In this document: positions 48,464-56,712 of the stretch, piece after piece | How positions within the stretch are numbered: the stretch's first letter is position 1 | Layout: each line of letters opens with the position of its first letter | NCBI GenBank assembly: GCA_039822785.1 | Contig: JBCBMO010000002.1 | Location: 496,001-560,000 of the forward strand | Direction: 5' to 3' | DNA: 64,000 bases | Origin: Thermohalobaculum sp039822785 | GTDB taxonomy: Bacteria > Pseudomonadota > Alphaproteobacteria > Rhodobacterales > Rhodobacteraceae | The notes under the pieces: generated by a model | The model's database searches: none | The model's input: the letters and a program-made list of their open reading frames with translations, nothing else | Told to the model about the DNA's origin: nothing | Program-made: the position numbers and the translations under genes

Positions 48464-49513
48464 CTACGACCCCGCACCGGCCTCGAACATCTCGAGGCCG
48501 GAAAGGCGCATCCGCTCAGCCGGTGCCGGGATCGATCGGGGCGCCTTGCCCGCGACCGCCGCGGCGATGGCCTCGATGTGCTCGGGCCGGGTGCCGCAGC
48601 AGCCGCCCACCACATTGACCAGCCCCGCCTCGGCCCAGGCACCCAGATGCGCCGCCGTCTGTGCCGGGGTCTCGTCGTAGCAGCCCATCTCGTTCGGCAG
48701 GCCCGCGTTGGGATAGGCGCTGATCCGGGCATCGGCGATGTCGGCCAGCGCGCGGATATGCGGGCGCATCTCGCCGGCGCCAAGCGCGCAGTTCAGTCCG
48801 ACCGAGAAGGGACGCGCATGGGACATGGAGACCCAAAACGCCTCTGGCGTCTGTCCGGTCAGCGTGCGGCCGGAGCGGTCGGTGATGGTGCCCGAGATCA
48901 TCAGCGGCGGCACCGGCACCCCCTCATCGCGCAGGCCGTCGATGGCGTAGAGCGCGGCCTTGGCGTTCAGGGTGTCGAAGATCGTCTCGACCAGCAGCAG
49001 ATCGACGCCGCCGCGGATCAGCGCCCGCGCCGCCTGAGCGTAGGCCTCGGCCAGTTGGTCGAAGGTGACCTTGCGCATGCCGGGATCGTTCACGTCCGGG
49101 CTGATGGAGGCAGTCACATTCGTCGGCCCGATGGCCCCGGCGACCCAGCGCGGGCGGTCGTCGCGCTCGAACTTCGCCGCAGCCTCTGCCGCCAGCACGG
49201 CCGAGGCCTCGTTCAGCTCCGCCGCGATGGGGGCGAGGTCATAGTCCGCCTGGCTGATGGCATTGGCCGAGAAGGTGTTGGTCGACAGGATATCGGCGCC
49301 GGCGGCCAGGAACTTCTCGTGGATCGTGCGGATCATGTCGGGCTGGGTCAGCGACAAAAGCTCGTTGTTGCCCGCCACATCGACCGGGTGATCGGCAAAG
49401 CGAAGGCCGCGATAGGCCGCCTCGTCCGGTGCCTCCGCCTGGATCATGGTGCCCATCGCGCCGTCCAGCACGAGAATGCGCTCCGCCGCATGGGCGGCAA
49501 TATCGCGTGTCAT
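48464..49513 (-). CDS. homocysteine S-methyltransferase module of split methionine synthase
   Basis: A 349-residue Zn-dependent homocysteine-binding TIM barrel equal to the first domain of E. coli MetH. The core begins ILVLDGAMGTMIQ; zinc-ligand cysteines are in GLNCALGAGEM and GGCCGTRPEH. It ends two bases before the metH start, so the two halves are co-translated and presumably associate. The start at 49513 (MTRDIAAHA) was chosen over an in-frame extension because the protein then begins close to the conserved barrel. The 180-bp leader was checked for a SAH/SAM riboswitch without a convincing match. Confidence 0.93.
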   Translation of the reverse strand: MTRDIAAHAAERILVLDGAMGTMIQAEAPDEAAYRGLRFADHPVDVAGNNELLSLTQPDMIRTIHEKFLAAGADILSTNTFSANAISQADYDLAPIAAELNEASAVLAAEAAAKFERDDRPRWVAGAIGPTNVTASISPDVNDPGMRKVTFDQLAEAYAQAARALIRGGVDLLLVETIFDTLNAKAALYAIDGLRDEGVPVPPLMISGTITDRSGRTLTGQTPEAFWVSMSHARPFSVGLNCALGAGEMRPHIRALADIADARISAYPNAGLPNEMGCYDETPAQTAAHLGAWAEAGLVNVVGGCCGTRPEHIEAIAAAVAGKAPRSIPAPAERMRLSGLEMFEAGAGS

Positions 49514-49693
49514 CGTCGGTCTTCCCGGTTGCCTGAGCGCCGCCGATCCGAGGACCGCAGGCGCATCGCTGCCCGATCTCCATCCACCGGGCATGGTCAG
49601 ATAGGCTGGTAGCCTGACGCGAACAGGATGGAAAGTGTCGTTTTTGAAGGGCGGGACGCCATTGCCCCCCGCCCGCGTAATGCCTGGCCGGAC

Positions 49694-50995
49694 CTAGCGC
49701 GTCTCCGGCGCCTGTGCCGGTGCTGTGTCCGGCCCCGCCCCGCCACCGGTCGGGATGCGATCCTCGGTCTCCACCTCGATCCCGGCCAGTGTCTCGCCCT
49801 CCATCGCCAGTTCGAAACCGCGCAGACGCTTGTAGATCGACAAAAGCTCCACGATCGTCGTCCAGGAGTTCACCAGGAACTGGAACGAGTTCGACACCTG
49901 ATTAAAGGCCGTCAGGATCTGCTGCAGGATACCGAAGGTGATCGCCTTGGCCACAATGGTCGGGATCAGCAGGATGTAGACAAAGATGTTGTCCGCCTGA
50001 ATGTACAGACCGCGGAAGATATTGAAGTACATATAGTGAAAGTACAGCCGAAAGTAGTTGCGGCGGACGTTATAGAACAGCTCAGCCACCGTCATCGGCT
50101 GTGCCCGCATCACGTCATCCTCGCCGTAGACGAGCTCTTTGCGATAGGCGGCCTCGACGCGCTGATTGCGAAACTCAAGCCCAGGTAGCTTGATGCCCGC
50201 CACGGCCAACAGCACGGTGCCGAAGATCGACCAGAAGAGAGCGGCCTGGAACAGCGGCGCCGGGATCACGCCCACGATGGGCAGTTCGGTGATGTGGATC
50301 GATAGCGCCCAGAGGATCGGCAAGAAGGCGAAGAGCGTCATCACGCTGTCGACCACCGCCACGCCAAGACTTTCGGTGATCTGGGCAAAGCGCATCGTAT
50401 CCTCCTGGATACGCTGCGAGGCGCCCTCGATGTGGCGCACCTCCTTCCACCGCGACATGTAGTAGTCGTTCATGGCCGTGCGCCAGCGGAACACGTAGTG
50501 GCTGACCAGGAAGCGCGTGGCGACGAAGACCAGCATCCAGACAAAGGCGATCTCGGCGAAGATGATGAGCAGCTCGTAGAACTCGCCTGCCGGCACCTCG
50601 CGGGCGTTCGAGTCCAGGGCTTCCTGCACCAGATCGAAGAACGGTCGGCGCCAGTTGTTGATCGCGACAGAGACCTGCACCGAATAGTAGGTGGAGAACA
50701 GGATGATCGCCGAGACGACGATCGACCAGATCTGCCAGGGATGCGGTTCGAACCGGAACCAGGCGAAGGCGAAGATCGCCACCGCCGCCGCATAGAACAG
50801 GTAGAAGAACAGGAACTCGTCGGTGGCGAAGTGCCCTAGACCGATAACCGGGCTGTCGGGGTCCATGGTCTCGCCAAGGCCGACCGCGGTGCGCAGCGTG
50901 TCGCCGGCGACGTACCAGACCACCACGACCACGGCGGTATAGGCGAGCAGCGACAGGAAGAAGAGCTTCGGCCGCGGGAAGAAGGACGTGAACAT
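49694..50995 (-). CDS. SbmA/BacA-family peptide transporter
   Basis: A 433-residue inner-membrane protein of the SbmA/BacA family, proton-driven importers of peptide antibiotics (microcins, bleomycin, NCR peptides) needed by rhizobia for chronic infection. Conserved blocks are YMSRWKEVRHIEGASQRIQED (about 179-199), LEFRNQRVEAAYRKELVYGEDD and the YNVRRNYFRLYFHYMYFNI segment. It lacks the ATPase domain of the related BacA-like ABC group. It stands alone; the downstream flank is the divided metH operon. Confidence 0.92.
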   Translation of the reverse strand: MFTSFFPRPKLFFLSLLAYTAVVVVVWYVAGDTLRTAVGLGETMDPDSPVIGLGHFATDEFLFFYLFYAAAVAIFAFAWFRFEPHPWQIWSIVVSAIILFSTYYSVQVSVAINNWRRPFFDLVQEALDSNAREVPAGEFYELLIIFAEIAFVWMLVFVATRFLVSHYVFRWRTAMNDYYMSRWKEVRHIEGASQRIQEDTMRFAQITESLGVAVVDSVMTLFAFLPILWALSIHITELPIVGVIPAPLFQAALFWSIFGTVLLAVAGIKLPGLEFRNQRVEAAYRKELVYGEDDVMRAQPMTVAELFYNVRRNYFRLYFHYMYFNIFRGLYIQADNIFVYILLIPTIVAKAITFGILQQILTAFNQVSNSFQFLVNSWTTIVELLSIYKRLRGFELAMEGETLAGIEVETEDRIPTGGGAGPDTAPAQAPETR

Positions 50996-51007
50996 CGTAA
51001 GGGCGGC

Positions 51008-51778
51008 CTATTGTTGTTGCTGCGCTTGCTGGACGGTCTCGCGGGCCCGTTTGGCCAAAAGCACCAGCATGGGGCGTAAGTCTTCTGCGGATTTGAGCGG
51101 TCGGTCAAACCACAGACGCGCGACCGCATCGCCGACGACCATGTCCATCCCGGCCGGATCCAGGGTCGCGAGGCGCCAGTCAGCCGCCTCGCCGCCACCG
51201 AACACCTCCGCATAGAGCGCGATGGCATCCAGGTGGTCGTCGTTCATGTGCTCGACCGCACCCGCCTCCATCGCCGCAAGCTCGGGCATGGGCGACAGGA
51301 TCACATCCTCGGCGGTCATCTCATAGGCCTTGCCGAACCCGCCGTTCAGGGACACACGCTCGACCACCAATCGCCAAAGCGCGAAGTCACCGAAGAAGGC
51401 GTAGAGCTCCGCCTTGGGCTGGCGCGCGAGGAAGCGGCGCATGTTCCGCTCCCGCGCCTCGTCCCGCAGAATCTCAGCGCGGCCGATCACGGTCATCCGG
51501 GCATGGGCCAGCGGATCCCCCTTGCCCGCGGTGCCCAGCAGCAGCGACACCCGCCCATCCGCCGCCATGGCGCCGAAGTGGGGCGAAAGCTGCGAGGCGA
51601 GGAACAGCGGATGCCCCTCCATCGAGGTGGCGAGCGAGACGCGGCTGACCATCGGCCATCCCGTGCCGGGCTCCAGCGTCGCGAGCGCCCCCAGCCGTTC
51701 GCAGCGCAGCATGGTCTGGGCCTGGCGGCGCGCCGCATCGTCGACCGCGCGCAACACACCCTTGGGTTCTTCCGCCAA
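51008..51778 (-). CDS. HugZ-like heme-utilization / PNPOx-fold protein
   Basis: A 256-residue protein. The N-terminal split-barrel (PNPOx-like, about 10-160) begins RRQAQTMLRCERLGALATL, and a C-terminal DUF2470 domain contains EHMNDDHLDAI near 178. This layout matches HugZ-family proteins, some of which degrade heme, while others are of unknown activity. No hem-uptake gene adjoins it. The start of sbmA lies 13 bp left of its stop, so both may be read together. Confidence 0.82.
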   Translation of the reverse strand: MAEEPKGVLRAVDDAARRQAQTMLRCERLGALATLEPGTGWPMVSRVSLATSMEGHPLFLASQLSPHFGAMAADGRVSLLLGTAGKGDPLAHARMTVIGRAEILRDEARERNMRRFLARQPKAELYAFFGDFALWRLVVERVSLNGGFGKAYEMTAEDVILSPMPELAAMEAGAVEHMNDDHLDAIALYAEVFGGGEAADWRLATLDPAGMDMVVGDAVARLWFDRPLKSAEDLRPMLVLLAKRARETVQQAQQQQ

Positions 51779-51839
51779 TCCCGCCCCCTCCTCGTCTTGC
51801 GACCCTCGGCGGCGCTATGAAATAGCCCGCGCGGCAGTC

Positions 51840-52262
51840 CTAGCGAACGACCAGGACCGAGACCTTGGCATGGCGCACGATATGCGCCGCATTGGGCCCG
51901 ATCAGCAGGTCGGTGACCGTCGGCTCATGGGTGCCCACCACGATCAAGTCCGCGCCAATGCGGGCGGCACAGTCCAGAACTTCGTGGTGAACAGTGCCCT
52001 CCGCCACATGGCGCGTGGCCGGATGGTTCGGCAGCACCCGGTCGACGTAGAGGCGCAGCCGCTCGGCGGCGTCCTCCATAGCCTGGGCCATGGCGTCCTC
52101 CGGCAGGAAGGAGGCGACGAAGCCCTGGCCGAAGTCCGGGATCACCGTGATCACGCTTAAGCTAGCACCGTCCATCTTGGCCAGTTCCGCCGCGCGGCGC
52201 AGCACCGGCCCACCGGCTTCCTCCCGGTTGAGATCGATGGCGGCGAGGACGCTCTTGCTCAT
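51840..52262 (-). CDS. universal stress protein UspA-like
   Basis: A 140-residue single USP domain. It begins with KSVLAAIDLNRE, and the C-terminal nucleotide-binding motif appears as GADLIVVGTHEPTVTDLLIGPNAAHIVRHAKVSVLVV, close to G-2x-G-9x-G(S/T) but with GTHEP and GPNAA, so ATP binding is plausible rather than certain. AAGGAG precedes ATG 52262. It stands alone between the HugZ-like and aminotransferase genes. Confidence 0.9.
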   Translation of the reverse strand: MSKSVLAAIDLNREEAGGPVLRRAAELAKMDGASLSVITVIPDFGQGFVASFLPEDAMAQAMEDAAERLRLYVDRVLPNHPATRHVAEGTVHHEVLDCAARIGADLIVVGTHEPTVTDLLIGPNAAHIVRHAKVSVLVVR

Positions 52263-52391
52263 GCCACGGCTCCTTCCCTCTCGGCCCCTCTGGGCGATGG
52301 CCAACCCTAAGGAGGATCGGGCGATGGGGTAAACGGCCATCTGACCGCAGGATCGCCTTGCGGCCCCGACCGTGCTGCCGCAGACCCTCCG

Positions 52392-52419
52392 CCGCTGATC
52401 GGCTGCCGCTGATCGGCTG
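52392..52419. repeat. 14-bp tandem repeat (two copies)
   Basis: CCGCTGATCGGCTG occurs twice in direct succession in the 254-bp space between the divergent uspA and aminotransferase genes. The rest of the space shows no recognisable element. Confidence 0.7.
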
Positions 52420-52516
52420 CCGCGGCGTTCTGGCCCTTCGCGCTGGTCTGGCTTGACCGCACCGGTGCAGAGGCGCTCGATGGTATCCGCCGATATGCGC
52501 CGCAGGAGGCTGACCG

Positions 52517-53851
52517 ATGGCGACCCACTCGCACGTCTTTCCCCGCCACACCAAGGCGTCGCTCCCCGTCGCCGTGGGCGGGGAGGGCTGCTACCTGATC
52601 GACGCGACGGGCAAGCGCTACCTCGATGCCTCCGGCGGGGCGGCGGTCTCCTGCCTCGGCCATGGCGACAGAGCGGTGAGCGAGGCCATCAAGGTGCAGG
52701 TCGACCAGCTCGCCTTCGCCCATACAGGGTTCTTCACCTCCGAGCCCGCCGAGCGCCTGGCCGACCGGCTGATCCGGCTGGCGCCCAAGGGGATCGACCG
52801 GGTCTACCTCGTCTCCGGCGGGTCGGAGGCGGCGGAGGCCGCGATCAAGCTCGCCCGGCAGTACTTCGTCGAGAAGGGCGAGCCGCAGCGGCGCCACCTG
52901 ATCGCCCGCAAGCAGAGCTATCACGGCAACACCCTCGGCGCGCTGGCCGCCGGCGGGAACGAGTGGCGGCGCGCGCCCTTCGCCCCGATCCTGACCGAGG
53001 TCAGCCACATCGACCCCTGCTATGCCTACGTCCACCGGCGCGACGACGAGAGCGAGGCCGCCTATGGCGCCCGCGCCGCGCAGTCGCTGGAGGATGAGAT
53101 CCTGCGCCTGGGGCCCGACACGGTCATGGCCTTCATGGCCGAGCCGGTGGTGGGCGCGACCCTGGGGGCGGTCCCGGCGGTCGAGGGGTACTATGCCCGG
53201 ATCCGCGAGATCTGCGACCGCTACGGCGTACTGTTGATCCTGGACGAGGTGATGTGCGGCATGGGCCGCACGGGCACGCTGTTCGCCAGCGAGCAGGACG
53301 GGATCGCACCGGACGTCGTCTGCATCGCCAAGGGCCTCGGCGCAGGCTACCAGCCCATCGGTGCGATGCTCTGCACCGCCGAGATCTATGCGGCCATCGA
53401 GGAGGGCTCGGGCTTCTTCCAGCACGGCCATACCTATGTGGGCCACCCGGTCGCCGCGGCCGCCGCCGATGCGGTGCTGACGGCCATCGAGGAGCGCGGG
53501 TTGATCGACCGCGTCGCTACCACGGGCCCCGCGCTGCGCGCGGCGCTCACCGGCGCCTTCGGCCAGCATGCCCATGTGGGCGATATCCGCGGTCGGGGGC
53601 TGTTCCTTGGCCTCGAGATCGTCGCCGATCGCGACACCAAGCGCCCCTTCGATCCCGCCCGCAAGATCGCGCCGCGGCTGAAGAAGGCGGCCTTCGAGCG
53701 CGGCCTCATCTGCTACCCGATGCAGGGCACCCGCGACGGGGTCCAGGGCGATCACGTCCTCTTGGCCCCGCCCTTCATCCTGGAAGACGCTCAGATCGGC
53801 GAGCTGATCGACAAGCTCTCAGGCGCTCTGGACGACACCCTCGCCGCCTGA
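52517..53851 (+). CDS. class III aminotransferase
   Basis: A 444-residue PLP-dependent omega-aminotransferase. The conserved cofactor residues are in SGGSEAAEAAIKLARQY (about 100-116), Asp243 in LILDEV, and the Schiff-base lysine Lys272 in IAKGLGAGYQP. It is 30 bp upstream of a BCCT osmolyte transporter on the same strand, so its substrate may be an imported amine such as taurine, beta-alanine or an ectoine-related diamine. Sequence alone does not decide. GGAGGCTGACCG precedes the ATG. Confidence 0.9.
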   Translation: MATHSHVFPRHTKASLPVAVGGEGCYLIDATGKRYLDASGGAAVSCLGHGDRAVSEAIKVQVDQLAFAHTGFFTSEPAERLADRLIRLAPKGIDRVYLVSGGSEAAEAAIKLARQYFVEKGEPQRRHLIARKQSYHGNTLGALAAGGNEWRRAPFAPILTEVSHIDPCYAYVHRRDDESEAAYGARAAQSLEDEILRLGPDTVMAFMAEPVVGATLGAVPAVEGYYARIREICDRYGVLLILDEVMCGMGRTGTLFASEQDGIAPDVVCIAKGLGAGYQPIGAMLCTAEIYAAIEEGSGFFQHGHTYVGHPVAAAAADAVLTAIEERGLIDRVATTGPALRAALTGAFGQHAHVGDIRGRGLFLGLEIVADRDTKRPFDPARKIAPRLKKAAFERGLICYPMQGTRDGVQGDHVLLAPPFILEDAQIGELIDKLSGALDDTLAA

Positions 53852-53881
53852 CACCACCCCATACCCGCAAAGGAGAGGCCG

Positions 53882-55423
53882 ATGGAGAACAACCGCCTTC
53901 TGCTCGGCGTCTCGCTCCTGTTCATCGCGGCCTTCGGGCTTTGGGGGGTCATCGACCCTGTCAGCCTCGATGCAATGGCTTCGACCGTGGTCAGCCAGTA
54001 CTTCGTCAGCCGCGGCTGGTTCGTCATGCTCTCGGTCTCGGGCATGCTGATCCTCTGCGTCGCCCTCGCCTTCTCGCGCTATGGCGACATCCGCCTGGGC
54101 GCCGACGACGACCGGCCGGAGTTCTCGACCATATCCTGGATCACCATGCTCTTCGCCGCGGGCATGGGCGTCGGCCTGCTGTTCTGGGCGGTGGCGGAGC
54201 CGCTGACCCACTACGACTTCATCGTCAATCAACTGGGCGCGGACCCCGACACGCCGCCGCCCCTGCCCAAACCCCTGGCGGCGCAGGAGGCTTTGCTTGC
54301 CACCAACTTCCACTGGGGCATCCATGCCTGGGCGATCTATGGCGCGACGGCACTGACCATCGCCTATTTCGCCTTTCGCCGCGGCACCCCGATGATGGTG
54401 AGCGCCCCGATCCGCTATCTGTTCCCCGGCGAGCGCTGGGCCGGCATCGTCGGCTGGCTGTCGGACCTGATGGCCATCGTGGCCATCGCCATCGGCGTCG
54501 GCGGTTCCATGGCCATGGGGGTCTTCCAGGTCGCCGACGGCATCGACGTGCTGATGGGCGGACAGGAGGCGAGCGGCCTGCTCGTCGCCATCGTCTTCGG
54601 GCTGATGATCGCCTGCTACATGCCCTCGCTCATGGTCGACCTCGGCGATGGGATGTCCCGGCTGTCGAACATCGCCATGGGCATCGCGGTGGCCCTGGTG
54701 GTCTACACCATCATCCTCGGCCCCACCGAGTTCCTGCTGAACTCCGTCCTCGGCGCCTTCGGCGACTACGTCGTCAACGCCGTGCCGCGGGGGTTCGAGA
54801 CGCTGACCTTCTTCGGCGATCAGGTGAGCGGCTGGTTCAACGACTGGACGCTCACCTACATGGTCTGGTGGATCGCCTGGGGGCCCTTCGTCGGCGTCTT
54901 CGTCGCGCGCATCTCCAAGGGCCGCACGATCCGAGAGTTCGTGCTGGGCGTGCTGATCGCGCCCACGCTCTTCTCCGTCATCTGGTTCGGCGCCTTTGGC
55001 GGCATCGGATTGTTCGAGGTGCTGCAGGGCCCTGGCGATCTGCTCTCGCTCACGCAGACCAACGTGGAGCGGGTGACCTTCGCCCTGCTCGAGCGGCTAC
55101 CGATGACCACGCTCTCGACGGTGCTGGTGATCGTCTCGGCCTTTCTGTTCATCGTCACCAGCGTGGTGAGTGCTGCCTTCGTGCTCGCCACCTTCTCCAC
55201 CGGGGGCGATCCCAATCCGGCGGTGAAGCTGCGGCTGATCTGGGGCGGGCTGCTCGGGGTGCTGGGGGCGGCCATGGTGCTCTCGGGCTCCATCGATGCG
55301 GTGAAGCGGCTGATTGCCCTCGGCGCCCTGCCCTTCGTGCTGATCACGGTGCTGCTGCTCGTCTGCCTGATCCGCGGGCTGGCGGAGGAGACGCAAGGGA
55401 GGCCGGCCCATGCTGACGGGTGA
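53882..55423 (+). CDS. BCCT-family betaine/carnitine/choline transporter
   Basis: A 513-residue, twelve-helix symporter for quaternary-ammonium or related osmolytes. The ion-site signature GMGVGLLFWAVAEP is at 94-107, and the TM8 block WWIAWGPFVGVFVARISKGRTIREF, with its aromatic box tryptophans, is near 324-348. Short N and C termini, with no long osmosensory tail, suggest metabolic uptake rather than stress-gated transport. Its 3' end overlaps a 38-codon gene by 14 bases. Confidence 0.93.
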   Translation: MENNRLLLGVSLLFIAAFGLWGVIDPVSLDAMASTVVSQYFVSRGWFVMLSVSGMLILCVALAFSRYGDIRLGADDDRPEFSTISWITMLFAAGMGVGLLFWAVAEPLTHYDFIVNQLGADPDTPPPLPKPLAAQEALLATNFHWGIHAWAIYGATALTIAYFAFRRGTPMMVSAPIRYLFPGERWAGIVGWLSDLMAIVAIAIGVGGSMAMGVFQVADGIDVLMGGQEASGLLVAIVFGLMIACYMPSLMVDLGDGMSRLSNIAMGIAVALVVYTIILGPTEFLLNSVLGAFGDYVVNAVPRGFETLTFFGDQVSGWFNDWTLTYMVWWIAWGPFVGVFVARISKGRTIREFVLGVLIAPTLFSVIWFGAFGGIGLFEVLQGPGDLLSLTQTNVERVTFALLERLPMTTLSTVLVIVSAFLFIVTSVVSAAFVLATFSTGGDPNPAVKLRLIWGGLLGVLGAAMVLSGSIDAVKRLIALGALPFVLITVLLLVCLIRGLAEETQGRPAHADG

Positions 55424-55526
55424 CCTGATCGACACGGTGCTAAACCTCGGCACCTTCGCCTTCATCGGCGCCATGGTCTGGCTGATGATCCGCGATCTGC
55501 CGGACCGCCCCGACGGCGGCGCCTAG
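55410..55526 (+). CDS. 38-residue single-helix membrane peptide downstream of BCCT gene
   Basis: ATG 55410 to TAG 55526 encodes a 38-residue protein with one hydrophobic helix (about residues 12-28, LGTFAFIGAMVWLMIR) and an acidic, proline-rich tail. AGGGAGG is nine bases upstream of the ATG, within the BCCT coding region, and the start overlaps the BCCT stop by 14 bases. Both the ribosome-binding site and the coupling argue that it is translated. It may be a small partner or stabiliser of the transporter. No family is recognised. Confidence 0.6.
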   Translation: MLTGDLIDTVLNLGTFAFIGAMVWLMIRDLPDRPDGGA

Positions 55527-55543
55527 CGGCCTCGGCTCCTGCC

Positions 55544-55614
55544 CGTCATTGCCCGGCTCGACCGGGCAATCCACGACGCTGAGATGGATCCCCCGGTCAA
55601 GCCGGGGGATGACA
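55544..55614. repeat. interspersed double-hairpin repeat element
   Basis: Two perfect 9-bp stem-loops lie side by side: ATTGCCCGG-N5-CCGGGCAAT at 55548-55570 and ATCCCCCGG-N5-CCGGGGGAT at 55588-55610. Both loops are five bases and the hairpins are flanked by GTC and GAC. Elements of this layout, with CGTCATTGCCCGGCTCGACCGG and GGTCAAGCCGGGG blocks, are scattered in many alphaproteobacterial genomes. It sits between the convergent BCCT and oxyR genes. Confidence 0.75.
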
Positions 55615-55664
55615 ACCAGTGCCGGGATCAGAGGACCATGACCTCGCGCCTTGTCGACCGGAAT

Positions 55665-56576
55665 TCAGGCGCCGGGGACGGCGGGGATCAGACGACTGGT
55701 CACGGGGCGGAGGAGTGCTGCCACGCCCTCGAAATGCACCGCCATCGGCGAGCTCTCGCGCCAGACCAGCACCACCGTGCGCGTGGGCGCCGGCGGCGCG
55801 AAGGGGCTGAGGCTGACGCCTGCCCCACTGCATTCGACACTGGCGGCGATGGCGGGGATCACCGTGGCCCCCATGCCAGCCGCCGCCATCTGCACAAGCG
55901 TCGTCAGCGAACTCGCATCCAACCGGTCCTGCGTGGCCCCAACGGCACAGAAGCTGAGCGCCTGATCGCGCAGGCAATGCCCTTCCTCCAGCAGCAGGAG
56001 GCGCATGTCGCCCACCTCCTCGGCGCTGACCGCCTCACCGGTGCCCGGTGCCGAGGTCTGCTGGGCCAAAAGGAAGGGTTCGGTGAAGAGCGGGCGGATC
56101 GTGAGCCCCGCCTCCTCCACCGGCAGGGCGACGATCAGCAGGTCGAGCGCGCCGGCCCGCAGATCCTGCACCAGGGTCTCGGTCTTCGTTTCGCGGAGCG
56201 CGATCTCCAGGCCATCATAGGCCTCCGTCAGCGTCTCGATCACGGTCGGCACCAGATAGGGTGCGACGGTCGGGATCACGCCCAGCTTCACCGGTCCCGT
56301 CAGCCGCGCCGCCCGGCTGCGCGCCAGATCGCCCAATTCCCAGACCGACAAGGCGATCGCCGCCGCGCGGCGCGCGACCTCCCTGCCCGCTTCGGTCACC
56401 TCGATCTGGCGCGCCTGGCGCTCGATCAGCGCCATGCCAAGCGCGCTCTCAAGCTCCGCCACCTGCATCGACAGCGCTGGCTGGGTTACCGCGCACTCCT
56501 CCGCCGCCCGCCCGAAATGCCGATGCCGGGCGAGCGCCTCGAAGTATCGGAGCTGGCGCAGCGTGATGTTGGTCAT
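55665..56576 (-). CDS. oxyR: hydrogen-peroxide regulator OxyR
   Basis: A 303-residue LysR-type regulator. The N-terminal helix-turn-helix contains FGRAAEECAVTQPALSMQVAELE (about 21-43). The redox pair is in EEGHCLRDQALSFC, Cys201 and Cys210, equivalent to Cys199 and Cys208 of E. coli OxyR. Disulfide formation on peroxide exposure changes DNA binding. It is divergent from katG, its likely main target, with 136 bp between. Confidence 0.95.
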   Translation of the reverse strand: MTNITLRQLRYFEALARHRHFGRAAEECAVTQPALSMQVAELESALGMALIERQARQIEVTEAGREVARRAAAIALSVWELGDLARSRAARLTGPVKLGVIPTVAPYLVPTVIETLTEAYDGLEIALRETKTETLVQDLRAGALDLLIVALPVEEAGLTIRPLFTEPFLLAQQTSAPGTGEAVSAEEVGDMRLLLLEEGHCLRDQALSFCAVGATQDRLDASSLTTLVQMAAAGMGATVIPAIAASVECSGAGVSLSPFAPPAPTRTVVLVWRESSPMAVHFEGVAALLRPVTSRLIPAVPGA

Positions 56577-56587
56577 CAGAGTTTCTG

Positions 56588-56621
56588 ATCGCTCCTCATA
56601 GAAAATACGATTTCCCCTGAT
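56588..56621. promoter_or_regulatory. candidate OxyR site upstream of oxyR
   Basis: Four short ATnG/GAT-like boxes occur with a 10-bp period: ATCG at 56588, ATAG at 56598, CGAT at 56608 and TGAT at 56618. OxyR contacts four ATAG-like elements at about one helical turn each, so this is a plausible but weak match, placed 12 bp upstream of oxyR and about 90 bp upstream of katG. Confidence 0.3.
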
Positions 56622-56712
56622 GGCCCATTCCTGTCAAGTTGCCCCTGTCACGGCCTGGCCCCCGCCAGGGACCGACCGCCACGCAAGCCGCAGCATTCAT
56701 CGGAGAAATCAC

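Noticed and set aside
49514..49693. Possible SAH or SAM riboswitch in the leader of the split methionine synthase operon
   Set aside because: A GGCGGCGCTCA block resembles the 3' end of the SAH riboswitch, but the required GAGGAGCG-YUGC and AGGCUCG parts are absent. A covariance-model search would settle it.
53254..55416. A 720-codon frame overlapping the aminotransferase and BCCT genes on the same strand
   Set aside because: It is in another frame of two well-supported genes and encodes Arg/Pro/His-rich sequence with no domain.
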